Positions 1 through 6,921 of a DNA stretch of 18,920 nt are shown piece by piece. Positions within the stretch are counted from its first letter, which is position 1. Every line of letters begins with the position of its first letter. The translations under genes and the position numbers were made by a program. Where the stretch lies: NCBI GenBank assembly GCA_051889975.1, contig JBJFDJ010000049.1:1-18920 (forward strand), given 5' to 3'. This DNA is from UBA9845 sp051889975. GTDB taxonomy: Bacteria > Bacillota > Clostridia > Christensenellales > UBA1242. The notes below the pieces were generated by a model. The model was not told the DNA's origin and did not search any database. It worked only from the letters and a program-made list of their open reading frames with translations.

Positions 1-1
1 T

Positions 2-77
<76 letters not shown>

Positions 78-81
78 ATAG

Positions 82-110
82 AAAGGTGTGCAGTTAGCAT
101 AACTTTTTTT
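82..110 (+). terminator. Imperfect terminator after tRNA-fMet (copy 1)
   Basis: The stem starts AAAGGTGTGC, with loop AGTTA and return strand GCATAACTTT, followed by a T-run. One G-A mismatch interrupts the stem, unlike the intact copy 100 bp downstream, so termination here may be weaker. Confidence 0.6.
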
Positions 111-140
111 AATTTAGGGTTATATGCTTTGCATATAAAT

Positions 141-177
141 AGCGGGGTTGGAAGATGTAGTCTTACCCCCGCAACCA
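141..177 (+). pseudogene. Collapsed tRNA-fMet remnant
   Basis: The sequence begins AGCGGGGTTGG, matching the tRNA-fMet acceptor 5' strand (GCGGGGTGG), and within 20 bases runs into the T-arm 3' strand, acceptor 3' strand and CCA of the same tRNA. The D-arm remainder, anticodon arm and T-loop are missing. The acceptor halves could still pair over a very short loop. It cannot be a functional tRNA. Confidence 0.75.
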
Positions 178-181
178 ATAG

Positions 182-210
182 AAAGGTGTGCAGTTGGCAT
201 ACCTTTTTTT
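182..210 (+). terminator. Intrinsic terminator (copy 2)
   Basis: AAAGGTGTGC pairs with GCATACCTTT over a five-base loop (AGTTG), giving ten base pairs with one G-T wobble, followed by a run of T. It is better formed than copy 1 and is the probable end of the tRNA-fMet transcript. Confidence 0.8.
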
Positions 211-236
211 AATTTAGGGTTATATGCTTTGCATAT

Positions 237-500
237 TTTTGCCGGTTTTATGTTAGCGTTTTGCCTGTTTTTTGTTTTTGACTGTTGGTGCTTTGAGTTT
301 TTTATTTAAGATTTTTTTGCTTTTTGTGGTTAATTTTTTTAACTTTGTTTATCTCATTTTAGTTTTTACTTAAAGTTGTTTTTGCTAACAATAAAGGTTT
401 TACTTCAAGTTTTTTTAAGCATTTGGCTTGATGTTGCCACTTTTGCAAACAATTGATTGAAATTTTGATTTATAAAATATAAAAAATTTAAAAACAAAAA
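237..500. other. Non-coding AT-rich stretch
   Basis: No open frame with a plausible start, no RNA gene and no strong promoter was seen here. The strand is rich in T-runs and looks like degenerate intergenic sequence. The only structured piece nearby is the hairpin element that begins at 501. Confidence 0.6.
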
Positions 501-537
501 GCCGTCAAAGTAAGGGCGAAGCGGTTACTTTGGTGGC
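501..537 (+). repeat. Hairpin repeat element, copy A
   Basis: A 37-base perfect imperfect-free fold: a 13-bp stem (GCCGTCAAAGTAA with TTACTTTGGTGGC, two G-T wobbles) around the 11-base loop GGGCGAAGCGG. The loop holds the GCGAAGC heptamer, known from DNA biophysics as an unusually stable mini-hairpin. A second copy lies at 13284-13320 in opposite orientation. The loop and outer stem are conserved, while four inner base pairs changed on both sides so that pairing is kept. The flank CAAAAA before GCCGTC is also shared. On the minus strand the stem is followed by a T-run. Confidence 0.8.
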
Positions 538-595
538 GATTGATGGCAAACTTTGTATATTCTTTTTTTAAAAATAAAAAAAATTAAAAATATTA

Positions 596-625
596 TTGAC
601 AAAGCTTTTAAATTTATATTATAAT
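596..625 (+). promoter_or_regulatory. Promoter of the tRNA-Met/tRNA-Glu unit
   Basis: Consensus -35 TTGACA (596-601) and -10 TATAAT (620-625) with an 18-bp spacer. The expected start site is near 632, about ten bases before the mature tRNA-Met. Confidence 0.88.
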
Positions 626-642
626 AAACAAGTCAGTTGTTT

Positions 643-719
643 GGCGGTGTAGCTTAGTTGGTTAGAGCGTTCGGCTCATACCCGGAAGGTCAGTGGTTCA
701 AGTCCACTCACCGCTACCA
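643..719 (+). tRNA. Elongator tRNA-Met (anticodon CAT)
   Basis: A complete 77-nt tRNA with encoded CCA. The anticodon loop is CTCATAC. The acceptor GGCGGTG ending in CACCGCT, with a G-T first pair, and the D-arm closely follow the Bacillus elongator tRNA-Met as remembered. It lacks the initiator features of the tRNA at position 2 (no C-A mismatch, no GGG/CCC anticodon stem). The CAU-reading tRNA-Ile is the alternative, but the acceptor sequence favours Met. Confidence 0.92.
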
Positions 720-724
720 ATTAT

Positions 725-799
725 GGTCCCATGGTCAAGTGGTCAAGACACCACCCTTTCACGGTGGTATCAGGGGTTCGAATCCCCTTGGGACTACCA
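725..799 (+). tRNA. tRNA-Glu (anticodon TTC)
   Basis: A complete 75-nt tRNA with encoded CCA, five bases after tRNA-Met and surely in the same transcript. The anticodon stem CCACC/GGTGG encloses the loop CTTTCAC. The acceptor GGTCCCA pairs with TGGGACT, including a G-T first pair. Confidence 0.95.
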
Positions 800-826
800 A
801 ACCTTTTAATTATAGGTTAAAATCAA

Positions 827-855
827 ATTTCACATTTTTAAATGTGATTTTTTTT
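827..855 (+). terminator. Terminator of the tRNA-Met/tRNA-Glu unit
   Basis: TCACATTT (830-837) pairs with AAATGTGA (840-847), followed by eight T. The hairpin lies about 30 bases after tRNA-Glu. Confidence 0.85.
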
Positions 856-976
856 ATTTTGTAACCACTCCTTAAATTGTTGTTCTTAAATTGTTATGTC
901 TTTTGCAAACAAATCATATCAAATTTTGGGAAATTATTTTGATTTTAAAAAAAATAATTTTTTTATTTTAAAAACA

Positions 977-1005
977 TTGTGTTCTAAAATTTTTTGTAAT
1001 ATAAT
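977..1005 (+). promoter_or_regulatory. Promoter of the small membrane protein gene
   Basis: -35 TTGTGT (977-982) and -10 TATAAT (1000-1005) with a 17-bp spacer, about 30 bases before the start codon at 1035. Confidence 0.75.
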
Positions 1006-1034
1006 ATAAATATATTAAATAAAGGAGATAAAAT

Positions 1035-1262
1035 ATGACAAAAAAATCAAGTAGAGATTATTTTGGTCTTGGATATGTTGTTAGTTTGATTTTGGCAATT
1101 ATTCCAGTTACATCTTGGATTTTGGGCGCAGTTACAAGATTTCAAGAAGGCAAAATTGTTGCTGGTTTGCTAAGACTTCTTTTGGGATGGAACATCATCT
1201 ACATCGTTGACCTTGTATTGATGATTGTTAGCAGACATATTTTAAGATTGTTAAATGTCTAA
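1035..1262 (+). CDS. Small two-helix membrane protein (75 aa), unknown function
   Basis: Unrecognised family. The protein has a basic N-terminus (MTKKSSRDYFGLG), a hydrophobic segment around residues 12-32, a short polar link (RFQEGK, about 35-40) and a second hydrophobic stretch around 42-66, ending in a basic tail. This predicts a two-helix hairpin in the cytoplasmic membrane with both ends on the cytoplasmic side. The start is supported by a strong AAAGGAG site seven bases upstream and a good promoter. A perfect terminator lies directly after the stop, so it is a single-gene unit. It is real by expression signals, but no role can be assigned. It could be a TM2-like or holin-sized membrane protein, which the sequence does not settle. 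Confidence 0.82.
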   Translation: MTKKSSRDYFGLGYVVSLILAIIPVTSWILGAVTRFQEGKIVAGLLRLLLGWNIIYIVDLVLMIVSRHILRLLNV

Positions 1263-1263
1263 T

Positions 1264-1293
1264 AAAAAAAACTCAGCAAAACTGAGTTTTTTT
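1264..1293. terminator. Bidirectional terminator
   Basis: AAAAAAACTCAG and CTGAGTTTTTTT pair around a five-base loop. A-run and T-run flank the GC core, so it can stop transcripts from the small membrane protein gene and from the kinase gene that converges on it. Confidence 0.9.
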
Positions 1294-1455
1294 ATGCTTA
1301 TAAAATTTTATTTGTCTTCTGCAAAGCCAAACAATTTTTGTTTGTTTATTTTTGCCATAAAACAATTATATTAAAAAAATATTTTTGTTTATAAAAATTT
1401 GTTTTAATTTGAAATTGTCGCTTGCGTTACATTTTTTAACAGATGTTATGTGTGC

Positions 1456-2358
1456 TTATTTTTTTGGCATAAATTCTTGCAAAACACTGTCGGCTGGCAC
1501 AACACTGCTATCTAGTTCGTCAAAATCATTCAACTCGGCACAAAGTTCTTGCAAAGTTTTGTCGTCTTGTTTTAACGAACAGAAAATCTTTTTGTAAACA
1601 CACATTTCATATGGATGAAAACTGTTAATGTTAAACATTGCGTTATCTTTAAAAGGGCTGATGTAGAGTTTTTCGCCAAGTCTAACTTTTTTCCACATAG
1701 AAATATTTTCACTTAAAGATGTAGAACGAGTGTATAAATCTCTAATCAATCTTCTAAAAAGTCGCACTTTATGATGTTCAATAACCATTTTTTTGCCATT
1801 AAATATGTCGGTGTTTGTTGAAATGAACACATTGCAAAAAACATTTTGTGGCAAATATCTTGCAATAATTGGGTTTAAAGCATGCAAGCCTTCAACAATA
1901 AAGATGGTGTTTGTGTCCAAAGTTGTTTCTTTGTCAAATTCTTTTAATCCCGTTGTAAAATTGTAAGTTGGCAACTTAACGGACTTTCCACTCATCAACT
2001 CTTTCATACACTTTTCAAACAGAGCCCAATCTATTGCATCTGATGTTTCATAGTTTGGCAATCCATCTTCCCAAAATGGCGTTTCATCTCTGTTAACAAA
2101 AAAATCATCCAGTGAAATTGGGTGCGTTTTAACACCAATTTGACTTAATTTTTGAGAAAAAATGTGACTTGTTGTTGTTTTGCCACTTCCACTTGGTCCA
2201 GCCAAAAATATAAATTTTATATCTTTGTTTTTTGTGACATATTCAACAACCTTTTCTATTTGGTCTTTATAGTTTTGTTCTGCCTTTAAAATATAATTGT
2301 TTAAATCTTTTTTTATATTATCGTTTATTGATTGTATTGTAATTTTTTGTGTTTGCAT
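1456..2358 (-). CDS. Uridine kinase / phosphoribulokinase-family P-loop kinase (300 aa)
   Basis: Predicted cytoplasmic ATP-dependent kinase of the uridine kinase family. The Walker A motif GPSGSGKTT is at about residues 54-62, followed by SLDDFF (82-87), the position of the acidic catalytic/substrate residues in uridine kinases, and FIVEGLHALNP near 153-162, which fits the Walker B region. Many Clostridia have a longer version with an N-terminal TGS/threonyl-tRNA-synthetase-like part; this protein has only about 50 residues before the P-loop and lacks that domain. The start is supported by GGAGAG and a TTGCAA-17-TATACT promoter just upstream. The substrate may be uridine or another small molecule and cannot be fixed from sequence alone. 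Confidence 0.85.
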   Translation of the reverse strand: MQTQKITIQSINDNIKKDLNNYILKAEQNYKDQIEKVVEYVTKNKDIKFIFLAGPSGSGKTTTSHIFSQKLSQIGVKTHPISLDDFFVNRDETPFWEDGLPNYETSDAIDWALFEKCMKELMSGKSVKLPTYNFTTGLKEFDKETTLDTNTIFIVEGLHALNPIIARYLPQNVFCNVFISTNTDIFNGKKMVIEHHKVRLFRRLIRDLYTRSTSLSENISMWKKVRLGEKLYISPFKDNAMFNINSFHPYEMCVYKKIFCSLKQDDKTLQELCAELNDFDELDSSVVPADSVLQEFMPKK

Positions 2359-2372
2359 AATCTCTCCATGTA

Positions 2373-2401
2373 AGTATATAATGTTTTATATTAAATTGCA
2401 A
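2373..2401 (-). promoter_or_regulatory. Promoter of the uridine-kinase-family gene
   Basis: On the minus strand, -35 TTGCAA (2396-2401) and -10 TATACT (2373-2378) have a 17-bp spacer. The leader to the ATG at 2358 is very short, just enough for the GGAGAG site. Confidence 0.7.
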
Positions 2402-2590
2402 TTAACTATTGCGTTTGGTCAATAAGCAAAAAAAATTTATTTTGACAACTTGCAACATGCATAACAATGAAGTTGCAACATCGAAAACAAGTTTTTATGT
2501 AATTAACACGTTTTTTTATTTTATCACACAATTCATTTTTTTCAAAACAAAATTGTTTACAACTTAAAATATGATATATTCAAATAAATG

Positions 2591-2619
2591 TTGACAAAGA
2601 TATCAAAACTATTTATAAT
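2591..2619 (+). promoter_or_regulatory. Promoter of the metal exporter gene
   Basis: Consensus TTGACA (2591-2596) and TATAAT (2614-2619) with a 17-bp spacer. The leader is only about 15 bases, so there is no room for a riboswitch; any metal control would have to act through a protein operator. No clear Fur or PerR box was seen. Confidence 0.88.
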
Positions 2620-2639
2620 TAACCGACGAGGTAAAATTT

Positions 2640-3770
2640 ATGTGGGAAGCAATTTGGGAGTCTGTTACGGAGTCTCTTACAACTCTGCCAATTTTGCTTG
2701 TTGTGTATGTCTTAATAGAATTTGTTGAGCACAAGAGTGAAATAAAATTTGAAAAAACTGTCGCATCAAGCAAAAAATATGGTCCACTTTGGGGCTCTGC
2801 ACTAGGTTGCGTGCCACAATGTGGTTTTTCGGCTCTTATGGCAGATTTATTTAGCAAAAAAATGATTACAATTGGCACTTTGTTTGCTGTTTTTGTTGCA
2901 ACAAGTGATGAAGCAATTGCGCTGTTTTTATCTAACACAGAAAAGAACTTTCTGCCATCAATATTAATTTTGCTTGCCATAAAATTGGTTTTAGCAATCA
3001 TTATTGGATATGTTTTAGACTTGATATTTAACAAGCAAACCAAAAAAGTGGACACTTTTAAACACCAAGAACACCATCACAATGCAAACAATGAACACAA
3101 AAAAGATTCGCAAAAAGCAGAACAAAAAGAATTGTCAAACAACAACTTGCAAAGTTTAACAACGCAAAACGCTTCTGTGCAAACTGCAACTTGTGTTTCT
3201 GATGCAAAAGTTTGTGCAACCAATGAAAAAACTTGCACAGACAAGCAAACTGACGAAAAAACTTTTGAAAATGAACATATTGACGAAAAAAATTGCGATG
3301 ATTGCAGTCACAATCATCTTCACCACAAACATGAATTGGAACACGAAACAAAAAAATCAAAAGTGTTTTGGGATATTTTTAAACAGGGCTTGTGGCACAC
3401 TTTGGAAATTTTTGTTTGGATACTCATAACAAACATTTTGTTAACAGTCATACTTCAACTGGCAGGTGGCGAAGAAACTTTGATGTCAATAATGGGCACG
3501 CACAGTTGGTATCAACCATTTATTTGCACTCTTATTGGCTTAATACCCAACTGCGCAGGCAGTGTTGCACTTGTTTCGCTTTACATGGATGGCATAATTT
3601 CTTTTGCATCATGTTTGGGTGGGCTTTGTGCAAGTGCTGGCATTGGGCTGGTTATTTTGTTCAAAAACAACAAAAACATAAAGCAAAACTTGTTAATAGT
3701 TTTGGGATTATATTTAATTGGCGTTGTTGTTGGCTTGTTGTTTAACTTGTTTTTGCCATTTGCAATTTAA
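2640..3770 (+). CDS. Putative heavy-metal/manganese exporter, ArsP_2-type 10-TM permease, with metal-binding linker (376 aa)
   Basis: An integral membrane protein with two hydrophobic halves that look like an internal inverted repeat. The first half carries GCVPQCGFSA (56-65) and ATSDEA (87-92); the second carries LIPNCAGSVAL (301-311) and a Gly/Cys-rich segment (326-336). This pattern fits the family annotated as putative manganese transporter or arsenic efflux protein (Pfam ArsP_2 as remembered). Between the halves is a hydrophilic stretch of about 105 residues (133-240) with Cys at 185, 192 and 199 in seven-residue steps, CDDC at 219-222, and a His cluster (about 224-235). This is probably a cytoplasmic metal-binding loop. 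Start supported by GAGG and a consensus promoter. The exported ion is not determined. Confidence 0.85.
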   Translation: MWEAIWESVTESLTTLPILLVVYVLIEFVEHKSEIKFEKTVASSKKYGPLWGSALGCVPQCGFSALMADLFSKKMITIGTLFAVFVATSDEAIALFLSNTEKNFLPSILILLAIKLVLAIIIGYVLDLIFNKQTKKVDTFKHQEHHHNANNEHKKDSQKAEQKELSNNNLQSLTTQNASVQTATCVSDAKVCATNEKTCTDKQTDEKTFENEHIDEKNCDDCSHNHLHHKHELEHETKKSKVFWDIFKQGLWHTLEIFVWILITNILLTVILQLAGGEETLMSIMGTHSWYQPFICTLIGLIPNCAGSVALVSLYMDGIISFASCLGGLCASAGIGLVILFKNNKNIKQNLLIVLGLYLIGVVVGLLFNLFLPFAI

Positions 3771-3944
3771 TTACAAAAAAATTTGAGTTTATGTTTTGCA
3801 TTGCAAAATATTCATATAAGCAAAAAGTGTAAGGTCAACATCAAACAAAAACATTGTTTGCAAATATAACATAAACTTGTGGCAAAAAACTAACTTTATT
3901 TTTAGCAAATGCAACAAAAAAAATAAAAAAATTTTAAAATATAT

Positions 3945-3975
3945 TAAAAAAAATTACCAAAAGGTAATTTTTTTT
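3945..3975. terminator. Bidirectional terminator between exporter and metalloprotease genes
   Basis: AAATTACC (3951-3958) pairs with GGTAATTT (3963-3970) around AAAA, flanked by an A-run and a T-run. It touches the stop codon of the protease gene on the minus strand. The rest of 3771-3944 holds nothing recognisable beyond a TTTTGCA-T-TGCAAAA palindrome near 3793. Confidence 0.85.
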
Positions 3976-4756
3976 ACATTGATAAATCTTCTTCTGCATT
4001 TATATTAAAATTCATTGGCTTATAAAATGGTGCATAAGTGTCAACTCTGACATTTATGTCTTTTGTGATTGGTTTGTAAACTGTGTTTACCATATCTTTA
4101 TCAGCTTGCGACAAATCAAACAGTTTTGTTCTTGAATTTAATTCGCCATACATTATTGTTTTGTTTTGATACTCACTATCATAAACATCTTTAAAGCCCA
4201 ACACATGAAGCATTTCGTGTTTGACTGTTGCCGACATATATTTTTTGTCAAAATTTGGGTCATCGTATATTGAATCGTATTTATCAGAAAAAATTGAAAT
4301 TTGAACAGGGAAAATAACATTGCCGTATATGTTATTTATATCCATTTCTGTAAATGCAATTGCGTTTGAATCATCCGTGTAATATTGATTGGTTATATTG
4401 ATGCATTTTTTGCCTGCCTTGTCACTATCAAGCAAGATGTTATAATTGACACCTTTTAAATCAACATCCAACTCTTCTATTGCATTTTTGATGTTTTGTT
4501 TTTGCGTATCATTAAAACTCTCGTCAATAATCACATCCAAATTTTTGTCTTTGCCCAAATTGGCATAAACAGGAGCGCCAAAGTCTGTGCGACAAACCAA
4601 TTGGCTGTCAACACCTTTAACTCTGTTATCTGCCACCACCCTATTAACTGCAACCGAGCCTGCCAAACCAACAAACAATGTTATTACTACTGCGTCTGCC
4701 GTCCATATCATTTTGTTAAATGTCAACTTTTTTGATTTTTTATCTTTTCCTTTCAT
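3974..4756 (-). CDS. Membrane-anchored metzincin-like zinc protease (260 aa)
   Basis: A lysine-rich N-terminus (1-16) and one hydrophobic segment (about 17-38) predict a single-pass anchor or uncleaved signal with the rest outside the cell. The zinc motif is HEMLHVLGFKD: His180, Glu181, His184, Gly187 and Asp190, i.e. HExxHxxGxxD with Asp in place of the usual third His, as in snapalysin-type metzincins. A Met-turn-like TIMYG follows at 200-204. The length suits a bare protease domain with an anchor. Start supported by AGGT and a TTGAAA-17-TATAAT promoter. The substrate is unknown; roles in surface protein processing or peptidoglycan-associated proteolysis are guesses. Confidence 0.8.
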   Translation of the reverse strand: MKGKDKKSKKLTFNKMIWTADAVVITLFVGLAGSVAVNRVVADNRVKGVDSQLVCRTDFGAPVYANLGKDKNLDVIIDESFNDTQKQNIKNAIEELDVDLKGVNYNILLDSDKAGKKCINITNQYYTDDSNAIAFTEMDINNIYGNVIFPVQISIFSDKYDSIYDDPNFDKKYMSATVKHEMLHVLGFKDVYDSEYQNKTIMYGELNSRTKLFDLSQADKDMVNTVYKPITKDINVRVDTYAPFYKPMNFNINAEEDLSM

Positions 4757-4773
4757 AAATTATTACCTAATAA

Positions 4774-4802
4774 ATTATAACATTAAAAAAAATACATTTC
4801 AA
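4774..4802 (-). promoter_or_regulatory. Promoter of the metalloprotease gene
   Basis: Minus strand -35 TTGAAA (4797-4802), 17-bp spacer, -10 TATAAT (4774-4779). Confidence 0.75.
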
Positions 4803-4911
4803 CACATTTTTAAAAAATGCATTAAAATGTATAATTGGCTTATAAGTTTGATTGTAAACGCCATCATAGGTGTAGAGTGCAAATAAACTTTTATATTTTT
4901 AATTTATGTAA

Positions 4912-5289
4912 TTATTTAGATTTTTTTAATTTACATTTTGGGCATATACCATAAAAAGTTAACTCGTGGGTGCGAACATCATAGTCCATAAGTTTTGGTG
5001 GTGTTGCCAAAGGATTTGGAAGACAAATGTTTTCAATTTTTCCACAATTTTCACAAACCAAGTGATAGTGAAACTCGTTGCCAAGTTCATATCTATCTAC
5101 ACTGCCCTTGACGCAAACTTTTTGAATTTCACCTCTTTCACAAAAATAAGCAAGATTGCGATACAAAGTTGCACGAGAAAAATCAGGGTGAGTTTTTCTT
5201 ATCTTAGCTAGCAATTCATCTGCTGTTGGATGATAACCTTTTTTAAATGCATCTAAAATTATTTGTTTTTGTTCTGTAATTCTTTCCAT
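4912..5289 (-). CDS. Fur-family transcriptional regulator, PerR-like (125 aa)
   Basis: A short Fur-family protein. The N-terminal winged helix (residues 1-75) includes the family-typical HPTADELLAKIR and SRATLYRNL, where the recognition helix lies. The C-terminal dimerisation part has FHYHLVCENCGKI with CxxC, and CPKC near the end, the pair of cysteines that bind structural zinc. His-rich positions fit a regulatory metal site. The family senses iron, zinc, manganese or peroxide; PerR/Zur/Fur type cannot be decided here. The start has GAGGA and a consensus promoter. Its neighbourhood with the metal exporter (2640-3770) makes metal homeostasis a reasonable inference, though no shared operator was found. 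Confidence 0.9.
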   Translation of the reverse strand: MERITEQKQIILDAFKKGYHPTADELLAKIRKTHPDFSRATLYRNLAYFCERGEIQKVCVKGSVDRYELGNEFHYHLVCENCGKIENICLPNPLATPPKLMDYDVRTHELTFYGICPKCKLKKSK

Positions 5290-5316
5290 TTTATCCTCTT
5301 ATTTTTTCTTGTTTAT

Positions 5317-5345
5317 AGTATAACAAAGGTGAACTAAAATGTCAA
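5317..5345 (-). promoter_or_regulatory. Promoter of the Fur-family gene
   Basis: Minus strand TTGACA (5340-5345), 17-bp spacer, TATACT (5317-5322), about 30 bases before the ATG. Confidence 0.85.
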
Positions 5346-5377
5346 TTTTAAAATTTTATTTTATTTTTTACAAATAG

Positions 5378-5399
5378 CAAACAAAAGAAAATTTGTTTG
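5378..5399 (-). terminator. Possible weak terminator after the MarR-like gene
   Basis: CAAACAAA pairs with TTTGTTTG around a six-base loop three bases after the stop. On the minus strand the following T-run is broken, so termination may be leaky into the Fur-family promoter. Confidence 0.35.
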
Positions 5400-5402
5400 T
5401 TT

Positions 5403-5819
5403 TTATTTAACAAGTTCGTTTAAATTTTTAACTGCAACGTCAACTTGTTTTATGTTGTTTTTGTATGCCAGCTCACCTTCAAAATTCTTTTTCATCTTAT
5501 TTAAAATAACATTTAAATAATTTTTGCCTTTTTCGGTTATGTTATAATAAATGGCACGATTGTCAAATTCATCTTTGTTTTTTGTGATTAAGCCATCTTT
5601 CACAAGCGAATTGCACAAAAGAGTTAAATTGCTTTTGGCAAGACCAACTTTTGTTTTAAGCTTGTTTGGTGACACATCTTTTTGATTGCTGACTTCTAGC
5701 AACACTTTGACTTTTGAAGTTATCACGGCTGTTTTGTTTAATTCATCAAAACCTTCACACAACACTTCAAGCCTTGCAATCAACCCAACAACGTCTTTTA
5801 TTCCTTGCAAATCAGACAT
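5403..5819 (-). CDS. MarR-like winged-helix regulator (138 aa)
   Basis: A helical protein with a central winged helix. From the chosen Met, about residues 34-95 contain the pattern KVLLEVSNQKDVSPNKL, VGLAKSNLTLLCNSLVKDG (recognition helix) and a wing with DNRAIYYNITEKG, which is the MarR-type arrangement with the conserved D-R wing and ITEKG. The flanking helices would form the dimer. I chose the Met at 5819 rather than one 22 codons earlier because AAAGGAGGG lies directly before it and the promoter would otherwise be inside the coding part. It is divergent from the lipoprotein gene at 5935, so it may control it or itself. Ligand unknown. Confidence 0.82.
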   Translation of the reverse strand: MSDLQGIKDVVGLIARLEVLCEGFDELNKTAVITSKVKVLLEVSNQKDVSPNKLKTKVGLAKSNLTLLCNSLVKDGLITKNKDEFDNRAIYYNITEKGKNYLNVILNKMKKNFEGELAYKNNIKQVDVAVKNLNELVK

Positions 5820-5840
5820 CTCAACCCTCCTTTTATTTTT

Positions 5841-5869
5841 ATTATATTTTGTTTTAATTTTTATGTCAA
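5841..5869 (-). promoter_or_regulatory. Promoter of the MarR-like gene
   Basis: Minus strand TTGACA (5864-5869), 17-bp spacer, TATAAT (5841-5846). Its position also excludes the upstream alternative start codon. Confidence 0.88.
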
Positions 5870-5934
5870 ACAAACAAATAATCAATTTAATAATAAATTT
5901 GAATATATTTTAAGTTTTTGCACACCATAAAAGT

Positions 5935-6774
5935 ATGAAAAACAAATTTTTTAAAAAAACAAATCTAGCAATGATATTGATGTTAATTTTTTGTGTGGCA
6001 GTTTTGTCGGGTTGTGGTCAAACAGCACAAAACATTGATGTTGACAGCATACAAATAAGCAAAAAAAATGTATATCTGGCCGAAGGTCAAACCGAAGTTT
6101 TGTCGGCACAAGTTTATCCCTTTAATGCAAACAATCAAAACATCACTTGGATAAGTAGCGACGAAAGTGTTGTAAAAGTTGAAGATGGATTTGTCACGGC
6201 AATAAAAGAAGGCGATGCTGTGATAGAAGTCATAAGCGAAGACGGTGGCTACAAAGACACTTGCAATGTCTTGGTAACAACTGCAAGTGACAACTTGGCA
6301 CTTAACAATTACAACAATTTAAATATGCCACCAAAAGATTTAGAGCCAATTTATAACAGCAATGACTACAATTCTGCAAAAACTTCTGCAAAAAACAACA
6401 AAAAAACAGCAAGGCAGATGATTGACAATTTGGTGGTTAAGGCAAACGCCGAAGTGCAAGATGTTAAGCAAAGCACAATAAATGTGATTGATGAAATAAA
6501 GAGTGAATTAAATGCGTCCATAAACAATTTAAATGCACAAAAGGAATATTTGGCGCAAAATATGTCAACAGATAATGCAAAAAACAGCATTTACAATATG
6601 TTTTACAACATTCAAACCGAAATAATAGATGGCATGAAAAACATAAAACAAGATATGTTAAAAACAATTGAACAAACAGAAGAAAAAATTGAAAGTGAAG
6701 AATACACTGTTCAAAACAAAAACTTAAATGGTGTAACTTTTGTTGTAATTTCAAACAACACAAACAATGCTTAA
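5935..6774 (+). CDS. Lipoprotein with one BIG2-type Ig-like domain and a coiled-coil tail (279 aa)
   Basis: Residues 1-27 form a lipoprotein signal: basic KNKFFKKTN, hydrophobic core, then LSGC with the acylated Cys at 27. The mature protein should be anchored to the outer face of the membrane. Residues about 35-115 match a bacterial Ig-like BIG2 domain (NVYLAEGQTEVLSAQVYP, then ITWISSDESVVKV and a GDAVIEV strand). Residues 145-265 are polar, Ala/Asn/Lys/Glu-rich and probably coiled coil. No Shine-Dalgarno sequence precedes the ATG. Function unknown; BIG2 domains usually serve in adhesion or as spacers. A terminator follows, so it is a single-gene unit. Confidence 0.85.
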   Translation: MKNKFFKKTNLAMILMLIFCVAVLSGCGQTAQNIDVDSIQISKKNVYLAEGQTEVLSAQVYPFNANNQNITWISSDESVVKVEDGFVTAIKEGDAVIEVISEDGGYKDTCNVLVTTASDNLALNNYNNLNMPPKDLEPIYNSNDYNSAKTSAKNNKKTARQMIDNLVVKANAEVQDVKQSTINVIDEIKSELNASINNLNAQKEYLAQNMSTDNAKNSIYNMFYNIQTEIIDGMKNIKQDMLKTIEQTEEKIESEEYTVQNKNLNGVTFVVISNNTNNA

Positions 6775-6797
6775 AAAACACAAAAGAAACTGTAAAT

Positions 6798-6838
6798 AAA
6801 AAGATTTTTAAAAGGCTTTGTTTTTAAAGTCTTTTTTT
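6798..6838 (+). terminator. Terminator of the lipoprotein gene
   Basis: A long AT-rich hairpin of about 16 pairs with one mismatch (AAAAAGATTTTTAAAA against TTTTTAAAGTCTTTTT) around GGCTTTG, ending in a T-run. Confidence 0.75.
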
Positions 6839-6886
6839 ATGCATAATTTTATAATTATTTTTTGGTTTTTTGATTATAAAAAAATA

Positions 6887-6915
6887 TTTACTTTAAATTA
6901 AATGTGTGTTAAAAT
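6887..6915 (+). promoter_or_regulatory. Promoter of the SDR gene, placed for a leaderless transcript
   Basis: -35 TTTACT (6887-6892), 17-bp spacer, -10 TAAAAT (6910-6915). Only six bases separate the -10 box from the ATG at 6922, so the expected transcription start is the A of the start codon. Confidence 0.65.
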
Positions 6916-6921
6916 TTTTGT

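Noticed and set aside
658..864. Open frame across the tRNA-Met/tRNA-Glu pair
   Set aside because: It translates the two tRNAs and the terminator, and has no ribosome binding site.
2359..2590. Possible manganese (yybP-ykoY) riboswitch before the metal exporter
   Set aside because: The promoter lies only about 20 bases before the start codon, so the transcript has no room for an aptamer.
3058..3360. Minus-strand Cys/Phe-rich frames opposite the exporter linker
   Set aside because: Shadow of the His/Cys/Lys-rich linker codons; no start signals, and the plus-strand gene is well supported.
3793..3807. TTTTGCA-T-TGCAAAA palindrome taken as a terminator
   Set aside because: No T-run follows; the real terminator is at 3945-3975.
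4827..4886. A 19-residue hydrophobic peptide frame (MYNWLISLIVNAIIG...) resembling a type I toxin
   Set aside because: No ribosome binding site, promoter or antisense RNA signal; in such AT-rich DNA short hydrophobic frames are common by chance.
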